Shown here piece after piece: positions 20,901 through 33,279 of a stretch of 64,000 nucleotides of DNA. The position numbers and the translations under genes were made by a program. Within the stretch, counting starts at the first letter, position 1. Each line of letters starts with the position of its first letter. Source of the stretch: Ophiodon elongatus. Its lineage: Eukaryota; Chordata; Actinopteri; Perciformes; Hexagrammidae. Under the pieces are notes generated by a model. It searched no databases. It was not told the origin of the DNA and was given only the letters and a program-made list of their open reading frames with translations. The DNA lies in contig JACSYO010000437.1 in NCBI GenBank assembly GCA_016806645.1, positions 1 through 64,000 on the forward strand, read 5' to 3'.

Positions 20901-23900
20901 CACAGCGGAGTTTAAACTACTTTATATTTAGTTAGGTAGTTTAGTAGAACATTGAATCATTTTACTTCTTTAGGCCTTCTCTTTTTATTTTTTTTCGGGA
21001 TTTGTGATGTAAAATCTTAATCGGGAAAGTACATAGTGACGGCAGATCTATAAAATAAGTCAAAAGTAGCCGTTATGTAATTATAAACCCTTTATTAGAG
21101 GTGACTTGTAAGACCTTACAAACTCACAAGTGATTGTACCGTCTGTTCTCAGGACTGCTGCTGGGTAAAATGGGAGAGCGCGGAGCACCGTTGGTCAACG
21201 TGTGCCAGTGCATCAACGAGTGCGTCATGAAGATTATTAACGCTGCTATGTGGTAAGTTTGCATTCTCTCACACACTTTCACAAATAGACAAATTGTGTC
21301 ACAGACAACACACAGTTCACACGGCAGAGCCAGATTAAATCTAAAAATAAATCTCGCACAGCTCTGTCCTTAATGCTTCTCATGGGATCTGATGAGTCGA
21401 CTGGATTACATTTAAGTGAATTCAGCAAAGAGATACATTTGTGCTGAATAACTGTATGTAAAAATACAATTAGTTAGGATAGCCTCGTACATTGTATGGC
21501 CAAAAGCATTTGGACACCTGAACATGACACCCACGTGTGATTTTTGGACATCCCGTTCCAAAGGCATTAATCTTCTGATATAACAGCCTCCAAGCTTCTG
21601 TAGCATGGCTGCAGGGATTTTCTCCCATTCACCCTTCGGGAGCATTAGCAAGGGCTGGCACTGATGCTGGGGAAAAAGGCCAGACATGGCTCACAGTCAG
21701 CGATCCAATTAATTCCTATGGTGCTGGATGGGGTTGAGGGCAGGTCAGTCATGTTCCTCCACACCAAACTCTGAAAACCTTCCTTTGTGGACCTGGCTTT
21801 TATCCTAAAATAAAATCAAAGGTTTTATTTGTCACATCAACGAGTGTCGAAATGCAGGGTGTCATAATCTTGAGGTTGTGCTGAAAAGGTTTGCGTGCAA
21901 TAAATGATTATCTTCTCTCCTCCATGCAGGTACTTCCCCTTCGGCATTGTGTTCCTTGTGGCAGGGAAGATCCTGGATATGCACGATCCGGCCCACCTGG
22001 GAGAGAAGCTGGGCATGTACTTCATCACAGTCCTGTCTGGTTTGTTTGTGCACGGCCTCATCCTGCTGCCTCTCTTCTACTACTTCTTCACGCGCAAAAA
22101 CCCCTTCCCCTACATCAGAGGGCTGCTGCAGGCTCTTGTCATTGCACTGGCCACGTCATCAAGGTAAGAGGATACAGGTTTTTTTTAAGGATTTTTGCTC
22201 GACGTAGTCTTAGTTCTCTCTTTTTAAATATTAAACATATATGGGCCTAGGAGTACCCTGACCCAACCATTTACTCTTGGTCTCTCCCTTTCAGCTCAGC
22301 CACGTTGCCCATCACCATGAAGTGTCTCCTGGAGAACTGCGGAGTGGACCGGCAGATCGCTCGCTTCGTGCTGCCAGTGGGAGCTACCATCAACATGGAT
22401 GGGACAGCCCTGTACGAGGCAGTGGCGGCCATCTTTATCGCTCAGGTCAATGAGTATGACTTGGACTTTGGCCAGCTGGTCACTATTAGGTGAGACTAAT
22501 CACTGAGCTCGTTAACCTTCCACATGATAATTATTTTGTCTTGAAAACCAATCTGTTTTACATCCCTAACAGTATTACGGCAACAGCAGCCAGCATCGGG
22601 GCAGCTGGGATACCTCAAGCCGGTCTGGTTACCATGGTTATTGTCCTGACCTCAGTGGGGCTGCCGCCCGCTGACATATCCCTGATTGTGGCCATCGATT
22701 GGGTTCTGTGAGTCCCACAAAAATGATCATACTATATAGAGAATAAGTGGGTCTTGAGGCAATGTGTAAAGTATTTTCGTCCTTCTCATTCTTAGTGATC
22801 GATTCCGGACGATGATCAATGTTCTTGGTGATGCCTTAGCTGCTGGGATTATGGCACATTTATGTAGGAAGGACTTTGAGAAGGCAGCCACTCCGGCTCC
22901 AACTTCTATTCCTGCTGATTCCGACAATGGAGGTGGCCCCAACCGGGTAAGAGGACAATACTTGTTGAGGTTAAAGTGCACATTCGCATTTGAAACCCCT
23001 GAAAACTTGATTTAAAAATCGTAAATATTACTTTACAGTATTAAATATGCAGAAACTATCAAAGATACATTTTGGGAAAACAAGATGTTAGCAGCTCTAT
23101 GAGGCAGAAAAGTTTAGACTCCTCATGCCAACATGCTGATGCCAGCAGGTATAATGTTTACCGTGTTCACCATCTTAGTTTAGCCATTATTTATACAGCC
23201 AATGTCGTTATTTTAGCAGGTATTTGATCATAAAGCCAAATCATATTGACAAGTTAAGACCTGATGATGGTGCGAAACAAAGTGATGGCAGTAGCACAGC
23301 TAAAAACTCAGCTAATCTGCTTCATCGGGACTTTGTCGAGGTTTGAACAGCGGCATCTTCACTGGACCACATGAACTGTTATCGCACTATTTTGTGAAAC
23401 AAGTGATTGGTGCATGGAAATCATCTTTTTTTTGTCCTGCCCACTTGAGAAAAACAATGACAAAAACAGAAATACAGAAATCCCTCAATTGAATTTTTTT
23501 TTTTTTTTAAATAAGTCATGGCTCTTGAAATCTTGACTTTGATGCTTTGTTGTTTTTAAAAGTAACCATTTAGTACCTTTAGATACCATTTTTAAACCAT
23601 GTATAACTACTACATGATCATCCCCATATTTTAGCATTTGGTTATTTTGTTGGTGAATTAGTTTGTGCATTGTTTGCTTTTTAAACATCAACATCAACAA
23701 ATTGTCGTACCGCTTTAGTCTGTACTTTTTGTCATCTGATCTAAACAGTAATAACACGTTAAAATTGTTTATAGGATGTTGCTACTACTGCTACTGCTAA
23801 TTATAGGGGACATTTTTGTTCCTTATCATATTAAATTTTACAGCCATTTTATACATTTTTGTGAAGTATTCTAGAAAAAACAAACCTTTGAGAACTACTT

Positions 23901-24092
23901 TCACTATCTTTACAAACTGTACTGTTGGTGACTTCTTCCCCACAGAGAGACACAGTTATCTCCTTTGGCAATCAGAGCGTGGCGATGTCTGATGCTCCTC
24001 TGATCGCACACCGGTGCGATTACGTGTTTGAGGTGGATGGAGAAAACGTGCTGGAGAGACCTTTGGCCTGCTACAACCTCTGCCAGGTCTGA
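14964..24092 (+). CDS. slc1a7: Excitatory amino acid transporter, EAAT5-like
   Basis: Sodium-coupled glutamate/aspartate transporter with chloride conductance, in the plasma membrane. Exons read by eye: 14,964-15,131; 15,758-15,837; 16,247-16,462; 19,665-19,707; 19,805-20,018; 21,153-21,252; 21,930-22,163; 22,295-22,489; 22,573-22,707; 22,796-22,946; 23,946-24,092. All have GT-AG borders and compatible phases and give 560 residues, the length I recall for human EAAT5. Landmarks are FPGELLMRMLKMLILPL (about 64-80), the hairpin-1 SSSSATLP (about 350-357), NMDGT (385-389), hairpin-2 AAGIPQAG (427-434) and DRFRTMINVLGDA in TM8 (463-475). TSADALLDLIR and NLIEATFQQYRT favour the EAAT5 branch over EAAT1-4. 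Fish also have EAAT6 and EAAT7 (slc1a8, slc1a9), so the exact paralogue is open. The C-terminus ends NLCQV. The first ATG of an adjacent ATG ATG pair is taken as start. Confidence 0.9.
16534..17225. mobile_element. MITE-like DNA transposon in intron 3
   Basis: About 692 bases bounded by inverted termini of about 26 bases: the left begins TGTGTTCGAAATTGCATACT and the right ends in its near-perfect reverse complement (GTGATTTCGAACACA). There is no internal coding capacity, so it is a non-autonomous element. No clear target-site duplication could be fixed by eye. Confidence 0.7.
17280..17570. repeat. Dispersed fish repeat fragment in intron 3
   Basis: Contains CATGTCAGCATGCTAACATG and, further on, AAATTGCAAAGCAATC; same broad family as 13,385-13,530 and 23,100-23,290. 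Confidence 0.5.
17843..18135 (+). mobile_element. SINE-like interspersed element in intron 3
   Basis: Starts GGGGGCTGCACGTTGGTGTA with a tRNA-like head, continues through GTTTGCATGTTCTC and AGTCCAAAGACATACA, and ends CCCGCGATCCTGAATAGGAT. This is the layout of a very common fish short interspersed repeat. Eroded and inactive. Confidence 0.7.
18136..19256. other. Intron 3 remainder, nothing recognised
   Basis: No exon fits the transporter reading frame here. TG-rich stretches around 18,660-18,990 give short open frames on both strands that look non-coding. Confidence 0.5.
19257..19520. repeat. Dispersed repeat fragment (AGTAC-rich)
   Basis: Contains TACTGTACTTAAGTACAAAG and a TTCTACTCCACTTAA end, resembling a widespread fish repeat rich in AGTAC/AAGTAAAA. 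A related fragment lies near 41,960-42,065. Confidence 0.45.
20370..20690. repeat. Probable repeat in intron 5
   Basis: GC-richer than the surroundings, with CAACATGGCGCCGGCTCACA and a doubled ACATGCACTAA near 20,650-20,670. It looks like an inserted element but I cannot name it. No transporter exon lies here. Confidence 0.3.
21494..21790 (-). mobile_element. Tc1/mariner-like transposase remnant in intron 6
   Basis: On the minus strand it resembles the C-terminal end of a Tc1-type transposase region (GVEEHD, then PALNPIQH in place of the usual SPDLNPIEH), followed by the usual downstream part ending near CCAAATGCTTTTGGCCAT. Several stop codons; dead. Confidence 0.65.
23100..23290. repeat. 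Dispersed fish repeat fragment in intron 10
   Basis: Contains GTTCACCATCTTAGTTTAGC and GACCTGATGATGGTGC, from the same repeat family as 13,385-13,530 and 17,280-17,570. The rest of intron 10 shows nothing. Confidence 0.55.
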
Positions 24093-24784
24093 GACACTTT
24101 TATGGGATGGACACGTCAAGGGATCGTGCCTTCTAACGCACACAGATTCACCTCTTTGGATCAAAGGGACCATCATCTGAGGCCTGAAAAAAGTCCAGTT
24201 TGGTTAAAATCCTGCTCGGTTTCTGTTCTAAATGAGACCAAAGTTTGAAAACGTTGTGTTGTCAGGGTTTAGCGGCTTCACTGGATTTTGCCTGTGCCAT
24301 GCTGAAAACAAAAAAACTTGATTACTTGATATATTGTGCGTTTCCATTCAGTTCTGACTGGGAGGAAATGCATTAAGTTTCACATGTAACCTAAATCTTA
24401 AACAGACGGTCTTGCATGCACCTGAAGGAATGATGTGTTGCAATGACATGCATTAGATGGAGTTTAGCGTTAATCAGTCAGCGGTGACACTTAGACATTC
24501 ATACGCCTGTTAGGCTTGTCCTAACGAAGTTTGATCAAGGTTTTGAGTTGCCTTAACATGATCTCGGTTTTTGACAATAATTCTGAGAACCTGAAAGACT
24601 TGAAAGTTAACAAAAACTAGGACAAGGAGCAAATTAATTTTGTTGAAGTGAACCTTTATGTTATGCGGGGTATTTATGGATATATATTAAGAGACAGCAG
24701 TAGTATTATTAAATTATTCTAGAAAAGATGATCATTTGTGTTTTTATACCTATGCTTTGAATTTATTTTGTGTGGATGTTTTCT

Positions 24785-24790
24785 AATAAA
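24785..24790 (+). terminator. Poly(A) signal of EAAT5-like gene
   Basis: AATAAA in an A-rich run about 690 bases past the stop codon; the likely 3' UTR is 24,093 to about 24,810. Confidence 0.55.
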
Positions 24791-24810
24791 AAAAACAAAA
24801 TTGCTGTACT

Positions 24811-25654
24811 TCATTCAAGTCCCGTCAATAAATGGTTTTATTCTAGACTTAATGTTGCAAAAAAAGGTTTTAGACCTTTACTGGGTCTGTTATGTGTAAG
24901 AGGAGTGGGGGGATGTGTACGCCTTCCAAAGGCATTATCTGCTTTTACCAGAAGGGATATGGAAAGATTGTGGAGAGGCTAAACTCATTTGCCAGTAGAA
25001 AAAGGGAGCATGTGGCATTTAAACGATGCTCTTTATGGAGTTGTAGGGATGAGTCCTAAAACCTGGAACCTTTGCACTTCTGGTTTCCTGGTCTCAAAGT
25101 GCCTTTTTGACAGTCCCTTTTCTTTCCAAAACATTTGAAAGAGTTGGTTGAGGCCCTCTTATTGATAACCTTGAATATGGAAAACATTTCTTTATCTTGT
25201 ATTTATGTGAGGGCAGTTTCTCCTCCATACTAAATTGTAACCTAGTGGAAAATAAATGCAGCCACTAAAAGCACTGCAGAAAATCTACCATGTGTTGACG
25301 CCGGTGTCAGTTACAGTAAATATGTTGCAGAGAAAATGCAGACATGTCTCCCCCTTCTGGTCTCAGATGGTAATAACTGGGCCTTTATCATGTGATCTGA
25401 AGGCCAATGACGTTACAAGAAGTATTCCCTCACTTCATTTGCTTTAGCTTGTTGGTATGCTGATGAGTAAAACAGGAAATATAGGTTCTGACTATGAAAA
25501 TGCTGACTCATACAACATGCAAAACATTGAAATAAAAGTAAAGTGTGTACATACATATTTCCTTAAATGTGGCATTTGTCAATAAAATACAGCAAATTCA
25601 CAATAAACTTCTTCAGAGACATTTAATGCTTTCAATTCTGAAAAGCCAACGTGT
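24811..25654. other. Intergenic between convergent genes
   Basis: The transporter ends to the left and elavl1 ends to the right. Several AATAAA/AATAAAA motifs (for example near 25,532 and 25,573) could serve as alternative transporter ends. No gene recognised. Confidence 0.45.
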
Positions 25655-28387
25655 TTTATTGAAATGATCCAATGTTAAGACATTTAATGGACTTTAACTT
25701 AGTGTCCTTCAAAACCGAGAAAACAAAATTAACCATTAAAAACACTCCAATAAGTAACAAGTATGATCGCATACATTGTCAAATAAATATTTACGCCTCC
25801 TCTGATGTAAAATACACCATTCCCACTTATAAATTAAGGCAGAATGCAGTTAAATCTGACTACCCCTAAAACAAATTCACTTGCATCTTTCATGCAATTT
25901 CAACTATACTGCTGAAAAAACTAAGCAGTAACATAAAACGTCAGTAGAAAATAGAAATTATAAAAAAAGATGATAGTCCAAGACTAAAAAAAAAAAAACC
26001 TTTCTATGACCTGCTTTAAGCAAGCCTTGAAATATTGCACAAATTTAAGGTTCGCGACACAAAAATAACATGGAATTACGAAATCAAAAAGCACTTTTAA
26101 GACCAAAATAAATCTGAACCGTGTAATGGGAATCTTTTTGGATGGGGGCATACAAATTAAAGAGGCATTTAACGAAGTGTCAGGGGAATTATTGCTAGGG
26201 ATTTAGTTTTGAGAGAATATTTAAAAAATGTGAAAAGTTACTGTGATCAAAACTGATTTGATATGTGTAACTATCACCAAGTGGTTTCTCTGTTAAATTT
26301 GTGGTCAGGTTAAATCAAGAACGATGACGGTACCGATGGCAATAGTCCACCCGTCAACCCCCTTGGAGAACGAGACAATCTACCAAATTCACCACTGTTA
26401 AAAGATGAGCTGTGATATGCCAATTATCTTTTCTAAATGAATAATATAAAAACTGTTTCGCTGAGCAGGTAAACAAAGCCTCACTGGTTAAAAGTACTCC
26501 CCATTAGACAAAGAGCAGATCAATGGGGTTGGGTCTAAAAGCCTAGATCTTCAAGTGTATTCTTATTTGTCGTGTTGAGATATCGAGCCGCGCTGATGGC
26601 CAACAAATCTGGCTTCGCTTTGGATAACTACACTCGCGCTGACAAATCAAATTGAAATCTGAATACAAATTGCCGTCCCCAAACAGCCGGGTATCAAAAC
26701 AGATTTACTGAGCCAGGTGTCGACTCAAAACTGCTGAAAAGACAACTCAAAAAAAGGTATCAACATACAGCTTCAACTTGCTAATTATGCAACTCTTCAG
26801 TGGTTCAAAAGTAATTGGCAATCTTAGAAATGTTGCTTCATGAAATGTCGTCAGGACAATCACTTTCCTTCAAGTGTCTGTGTACAGGTTAAATAATCTT
26901 CAACCAACATTGGTCCTTGTAGTTTCTTTCATAAATGTCACCTGCCTCAGACATTTAAAAGTCTATGGAAACACTTTTGAAACGGCCCGTTTTTATGGGA
27001 CCTTCTATCAACACTGCAGATTTGCTACTAGAAAAGTAATAGAACATAACTCCAAACCAAATCTAAAAAAAGATAAATAAAAAAAAAGAAATAAACCAAA
27101 CAAAACTTTAGGCAAAAAAGAAATAAAATTTAATGGTTTATGCTCAAAGTGAAACAACCAAAACAAAAGAAAGGAAGAAAAGAAAGCAAATCAAAATTGA
27201 AATCATTAAACAAAGGCCATTGATTAGTCTTCAAACTTGAGATAAGCACTCGTTAAAGCAAGTTTGTAACCAACATTGTAACAAATAGAAATCTATAGCC
27301 TCCGAAAAAGAAAAAAAAAAAATGTTCCAAACAAAATGAAAACAAATTAACTTGAAATAAAAGAAAAAACAAAACAGAAAGACATACTGAGGTTAAGTGA
27401 CGTTGCTCTCAGTCAGTATCAGATATAAGCTTCGTACCGCTTGAAAACAGGTATTAATTTACCTTAAATCTGCTCAGAAAACTTATCTCTGATAATAGGA
27501 TCAAATCTCTCCCTGCCTTTGGTCCATCTCAATTCCCTACTCATTGACTGGGGTTCATATTCAACAGGACTCTCCTGAAATACAACTTATAATAAAAAGA
27601 CACTTTACACAGGGATAATAAGACAAAAACCTCCAAAGCTTGTCATGCTTAAAATTGTTAACCTGGTAGGAGCGTGAGCAAAAGTCAAAGATTAACATCA
27701 AAAAGACTGATATTCATAGTAACCGAAAGCAGACTGGTTAAAAGTGCTTTACTCTTAAATGGACTCGAGACGGTGAGTGGTACTATAGGTCTGTATATCC
27801 ACTGGGTGATAATTTAATGCATCTAGTTCTACTTATGAGGAGGATCCAGGACAGAGCACTTCTTTTTCCAAAACGAAATAACCAAAATATTGGTCCTCAT
27901 CTTCATTAAACCAAATCATCCACAAAAATGTCAACAGTTGGAGAACAATTTGCGAGGCTTTCCTTGTGCACCATGTTTTAGTGCACGGCCCAGAACCATT
28001 TGCGTGCCTCTTGTCAAGTCCCCTCTGTTATACATGCAACACATACGGACAGTATTTTAGCTTTTTAGATAATTGTCAAAAAGTTATCTTGGGGGTATCA
28101 TGGGATTTTACCCTCTCCATCCCCTCACTAAAAATGTAAACTACAGAGTGTCCTCAAGCCCCAAGCAGGAGTATAAAGATGAAGAAAAACAACAACAAAA
28201 CAAATCAGCCTAAACACTCTTAGACAAGTACAAAGGTGCAGAAGAGTGAACATGTCGTTTAACTCTGAACACACTAAAACCCAAACGGATGTGCTAGATT
28301 TTAAAAACTCATACTTCTGCTCTCTGCTATAAAAGCCTGGTGCAGGTCATTTCCACCTCTCCTCTACACCCGATTGTCCGGCTCTCT
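25655..28387 (-). other. elavl1 3' UTR (long, U-rich)
   Basis: From the elavl1 stop to a minus-strand AATAAA at 25,655-25,660, about 2.7 kb. On the sense strand it is rich in U and AU runs (sense-strand reading of about 27,030-27,390 and 25,970-26,000). HuR mRNAs are known to carry long AU-rich 3' UTRs and to bind their own message, so autoregulation is plausible. The exact end is inferred. Confidence 0.6.
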
Positions 28388-31300
28388 CTACTTGTGGCCC
28401 TTGCTGGTCTTAAAGGACACTTGCAGCATCTTGTCTCCGAGCCGGTAGCCGTTCAGGCTGGCGATGGCCATGGCAGCCTCCTCGTAGTTCGTCATGGTAA
28501 CGAAGCCAAAGCCCTTGCACTTGTTGGTGTTGAAGTCGCGGATCACCTTGACGTTGGTGACGGCGCCAAAGGGGCCGAACATCTGCCAAAGGATGCTCTC
28601 GTCTGCGTCCTGGCCCAGGTTGTAGACGAAGATGCACCAGCCGGCGGTGGAGTTCCCAGGAACACTGACACTTCCCACACTACTCATGTGATCAACACCC
28701 ATGGGGGAGAACCTGGAAATGAGATTGTTTACTTGTGGATTAATCAATTAACACTGAAATTGAAGTGAATGTCTGTCATCAAGACAACGGTTTCCTTTAA
28801 TAATATAACGACCTGTTATTTGAAACAAACGCTTATTTTTATTTACTGATTAATCTGTTTATTATTTTCTTGATTGTTTGGTTTGTAAAAGGTCACAAAA
28901 CAGCAAAAATCAATCCACCACAAATTCCCAAAGCCCAGTTGACATCTTTAAATGTCTTTTTTTTTTGTCATAACAACAGTGTATAGCGCAAAGGTATTCA
29001 GTTTTCTCTCACACACAGAGAGAGAGACAGAGAGACAGAGACAGACAGAGAGAGAGAGAGAGATACACACACACACACAAAAAACAGGTGACTTATACGA
29101 TTTATCAACATGCCATTTTAGCTCTACTTCATTCACTTCTGTGATATATATTAAAACTCTTCCAGCAAAAACTAAGCAGTGTGGTTTCTATTAGAGCCAG
29201 AAACACGTTATACACATGCATAAGCAGTCGTACATCGCGGTACTTTGATACAAACAGTTTCAATGACCGGTTTCCAAGGTTGTACGGCCTCTGGTGTGTA
29301 CATTTAACAATGAAGCTCCATAAAAAAAAAAAAAAATAAAAAGCCCACCAAGAACATGAACTATATATTTCTCATTATATTCTAGCGTGCAACTTAAAAA
29401 TGGCAGTTAAACATTTTGCCCAAACTGCCAGCGTTTTGGCACACAAAAAGCAACATGGGCTTTCCTGGTGCAATATATTCTCAGTGGACTTGAGTGCAAG
29501 ATAAGCTTCTACACGTTTTTGATTTGAGAAGTTTCCTAGTTTTATGTATACTGACTGACTATCTGTGGATAAATGGCGGTTAAGACAGGCCATCGCTAAT
29601 TGCTTAGCTAACATCATTCAAAAAGTAGCAAAAACAATGAACTAGTTCTGATCAGAAGCACATCGACTAATTATGTTGCTTAGATCAAACTCACTCCGTG
29701 TATGTAAAAGTTCACAACACCCTCTCACCTAAACCGCTGTGCCTGGTGGTGTACGGGCCCGCCGAAGCGTCTGGACTGGTTGTGGTAGAGCTGAGAGATG
29801 AGCTGCGTGTTCTTCGCCTGGTTTGGGTTGGCAGCAAATTTCACTGTGATTGGCTCGGCGGCTCCGGGTGGTTTTTGGCCATTCAGGCTTTTGACAGCCT
29901 CCTCTGCCTCTGCCCGCTTGTCAAACCTGATAAAAGCCACCCCGCGGGACGCGCCTGGATACGAGACAACAGCGGGTTACTACCTATTCTGATACAAGTT
30001 GCATAACTACTTCCCCTTTTCAACAAAAGGCGCTATACGTTACTGAAGAGAATTTTTGTAAAGCACGGAAGCAATTTACCTGTTGTCCCTGTGGCCTGGT
30101 CAACAAGTACACGGGAGTTAATGATGTGTCCATAACGTGAAAACATGTCCTCCACATCCTTCTGGGTCATGGCCTTTGGCAGACCGCTGATATACAGGTT
30201 GGCATCCTTTATTGTATCAGAGCTGGGCCGTGCGTATGAAACCTAGCAACAGGAAGCAACAATTGCCCGATTAAAACTCTACTGATGCACACATACAAAA
30301 CAAAGTAACAAAAAAAAACCTATTAAAAAGTACAATGAGTACTTAAATCTATTGAACCGTTGACATTATAGCAATTTTTTAGATTTACATGTGCAATTAT
30401 ATGTGTTTTATAAGTTACAACTAATTAACCTGAAAAGTTTTGTCTATTAAAATTTTTGACTAAAAGAAAAAATAAATAAAATGATCTGATAATAGGTTTT
30501 AGGTATTAAGTTAAAAAATGAAAAGCATAAAAGAACATTACAGCAATGAAAAAATGAAATCAAACTGATCAAAAAAGTACTTTTTTAAGGATTTAAATAC
30601 ATGAAACACTGAATTTGACAGGATGTGTCAAATAAAATAAGTAAAATTATAGTGAAACTCAACAGACATGTCAGATAGGGCAGTAAATGAGCTGTAAAAG
30701 CAGTATCACTTCCTCGGGCTGACATGTACTAGCTAGTTAGCGGACAGCACAAGAGCCACAGGAGAGTTATATGACATGACATCTTTGGTTTGAGAATTGT
30801 AGAACACCTTATTGCACGTTACCTTGATAGTTTTGGACTGTAGCCTTAGTCCATTCAGTGTACTGATAGCTCTGTCTGCATCACTAGGGTTAAGATAGTT
30901 AACAAATCCGTACCCTAAACTGTGGCCTAGAGAAAAAAAAAGGAAAACAATAAAATAAAACAAAAAAACGTTGTATAGTTAAAAAAAATCTGCAAACAAA
31001 TAGGTATTTAAAAACAAAAACAAAATCTCAACATTGCATGCTAGTCTACACAAACAAACAAACAAATAGACTGTCTACAGGACTGGAATAAACAAAACAA
31101 GTCTATGGTGGTGGGAAAAACTGAGCAAAACTACTACCCAACTCAAACAGGTAATCAATTTGGGATATCTTTCAAATAAAAATTACATTATAAAAATCAC
31201 TGAGGAAGGAGGAGCCAGAAAATAGGCATTCAGTAGATATCCTTCCAATAAAGATAATTTGAAAATGGGTGAAAGGCCAAACTATTCTTATGTCATAAAG

Positions 31301-33279
31301 CTGAACCACCACTGATGTATTCAGAGGTTGTAACACAAATGCTTTGCCATTTAAAACAAAATCTTGTGTTTAAGTGTCCATCTGGTCTGTCACAGGTCTT
31401 ATCGCTTCAGAGAGTTGCATACCTGCGACTTTGTCTCGAATCAGCTTGGCAGACTCCACCTCTCCAATGCTGCTGAAGAGGCTCCGCAGCTCGTCCTGCG
31501 TCATGCTCTGAGGCAGGTAGTTCACTATCAGGTTGGTCTTGGAGTCCTTTCCATCGTCCCCTCCCATGAGGTCTTCATAACCATTCGACATGTCATACAC
31601 CTCCTGTAGGTCAGCCTGGTGGGCCAGAAAACGCAAAGCGGAATAAGTACACAGTGTTGACAGAATGAGAGCTAAAATAATTTACTGATTAATTGATAGA
31701 CAGAAAACCGCCTAGTCGATCAATTGTTGGAGTCATTTTCAAACATATCTTAATATTAAGGAATTAAAAACACCAACTGTTGAGTGTTGGTGGAATAAAA
31801 CAAGACATTTGAATTCATTACTCTAATTCTGAAATTCTATAGTGTGCATTTTACAAGATGTTATGGATAAAAAAAAAGTTAATTAGTTAATATAGTAATT
31901 CATCAGCTTAATCCAAAATGAAAATAATCATTAGTTGGAGCACTACACACGTCTGTCTTGAGATGCTTTGCTGCCCAAACAGACTGATAGCAAAAAAATG
32001 TATGTCAAATTTACATCTAATAAAACATCTTCAGGAACTTGGGACTAAATTTAGTTTCTGTGCGAAAAAGTCCCTACTCCAGGATTGGTACTTTCCAAAG
32101 CCATCTCTTTCCCATTCATTCATTCATTCCTTACATCCAACTCGAACAATAGTGTCACAAATGGATGACTCCGTGTCGTTTTCTTGAGTTTGAGAATTTC
32201 AATTGGACCGCAGTTTTTATTTTTTAAACCTCTGTCTAATTTTGCCTAATCTCCACTGTCACGGTTCTTTAAATGCAGTGGAGATGCAAAGCTGCAAACA
32301 GTTAAGTTCCATAATTCCTAGTACTTTTGGTCTAAAAAGGGATAAGAGCAGTGTAATTACAGTTTTCAATGCAAAAGGGAACATGGGGTTAAAAGCTTTA
32401 ACGGCCACATAACGGTAAGTAATTATATTACACAAACATGTGACTGGATTCAAGCTGCAAATTAGTCTCAATGTAGTAGTATCCACTAAGCCAGCTTTAA
32501 ATTTAATCAATGGAATTTAATGCAATAGAAAAGGAAACGCACACAAGTTTTACATTTGCAACGTATGCAAGTAACTTGTTTTACCCCAGATGACCTCAGT
32601 CAAGTCAGTCTGAAGTCTCGTCTTATAACCGGTCTAAAGGGTCTGAAATTAGTTTAGTTAACAATGTCAAGTGCCCACAACAAGAATGGAGCCCCGAGTT
32701 CAAAATACTTATTAAAAAGTTACTCCCGCTATCTGTTCAGCAGAGCGTGTCATGGCGGACACACTTGCTGGTGGCTGAAATGGGATCAGGCCTGAAAGGG
32801 AAACAGTCTAGAAGGCGACCTGACAGAGGTCCATTCATGTAAGAGAAGGGTTGTGATTGTGTATTCTGGTGGGTAAGATACTCTGCCTGAGAGGATGAAT
32901 GAGAGTCCTGTATTAAACCGGTAAACATGGGCATAGCTGGTGGGAGCTGGCATGTGCAAGTGTTTTTGATTTATTAGTGCTTACTCATTTCAAATCCTTA
33001 GTTCCAGCAAAATAATAACAGATCACTGTTTGTAGTCATTACATCCTTTGACAAATGTATAACAAGGCAAGAGAAAAACTTTAGTTTGTACATTTCCTGC
33101 TCCCAAATTTCTTGCTACCGTATAACTGCATTCAATTTCAACCACCCTAACACCTAAAATATCTGATCGTACTGCTAACATTCAGTTGATAACGGTATAT
33201 ACTGCAGTACTGTTTGAAATAGAAGCTGAGATATCATACTCACTTTCAAGTACTTAATGTGTCCTCGACGAACTGCCAT
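28388..33279 (-). CDS. elavl1: ELAV-like RNA-binding protein 1 (HuR)
   Basis: Nucleus-cytoplasm shuttling protein that binds AU-rich mRNA elements and stabilises transcripts. Coding exons, in transcript order: 33,279-33,244; 31,615-31,423; 30,926-30,823; 30,242-30,080; 29,954-29,729; 28,712-28,388. The core protein starts at MSNGYEDLMGG (31,591) and has 328 residues. An upstream in-frame exon adds MAVRRGHIKYLK plus ADLQEVYD, giving 348. Three RRMs show paired RNP motifs: LIVNYL/GYGFVNY, LYISGL/GVAFIRF and IFVYNL/GFGFVTM. The hinge keeps [20 protein letters not shown] of the HuR shuttling region and goes straight into RRM3 without the optional exon of neuronal ELAVs. The stop follows SFKTSKGHK. 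Very strong conservation with vertebrate HuR makes the assignment secure. Confidence 0.95.
28970..29085. repeat. GA/CA microsatellite in elavl1 intron
   Basis: An AGAGAGAC-type run followed by (CA)n at about 29,064-29,079, in the last elavl1 intron. The open frames here are simple-sequence artefacts. Confidence 0.8.

Noticed and set aside
28340..28768. 142-residue plus-strand frame
   Set aside because: Antisense of the elavl1 RRM3 exon.
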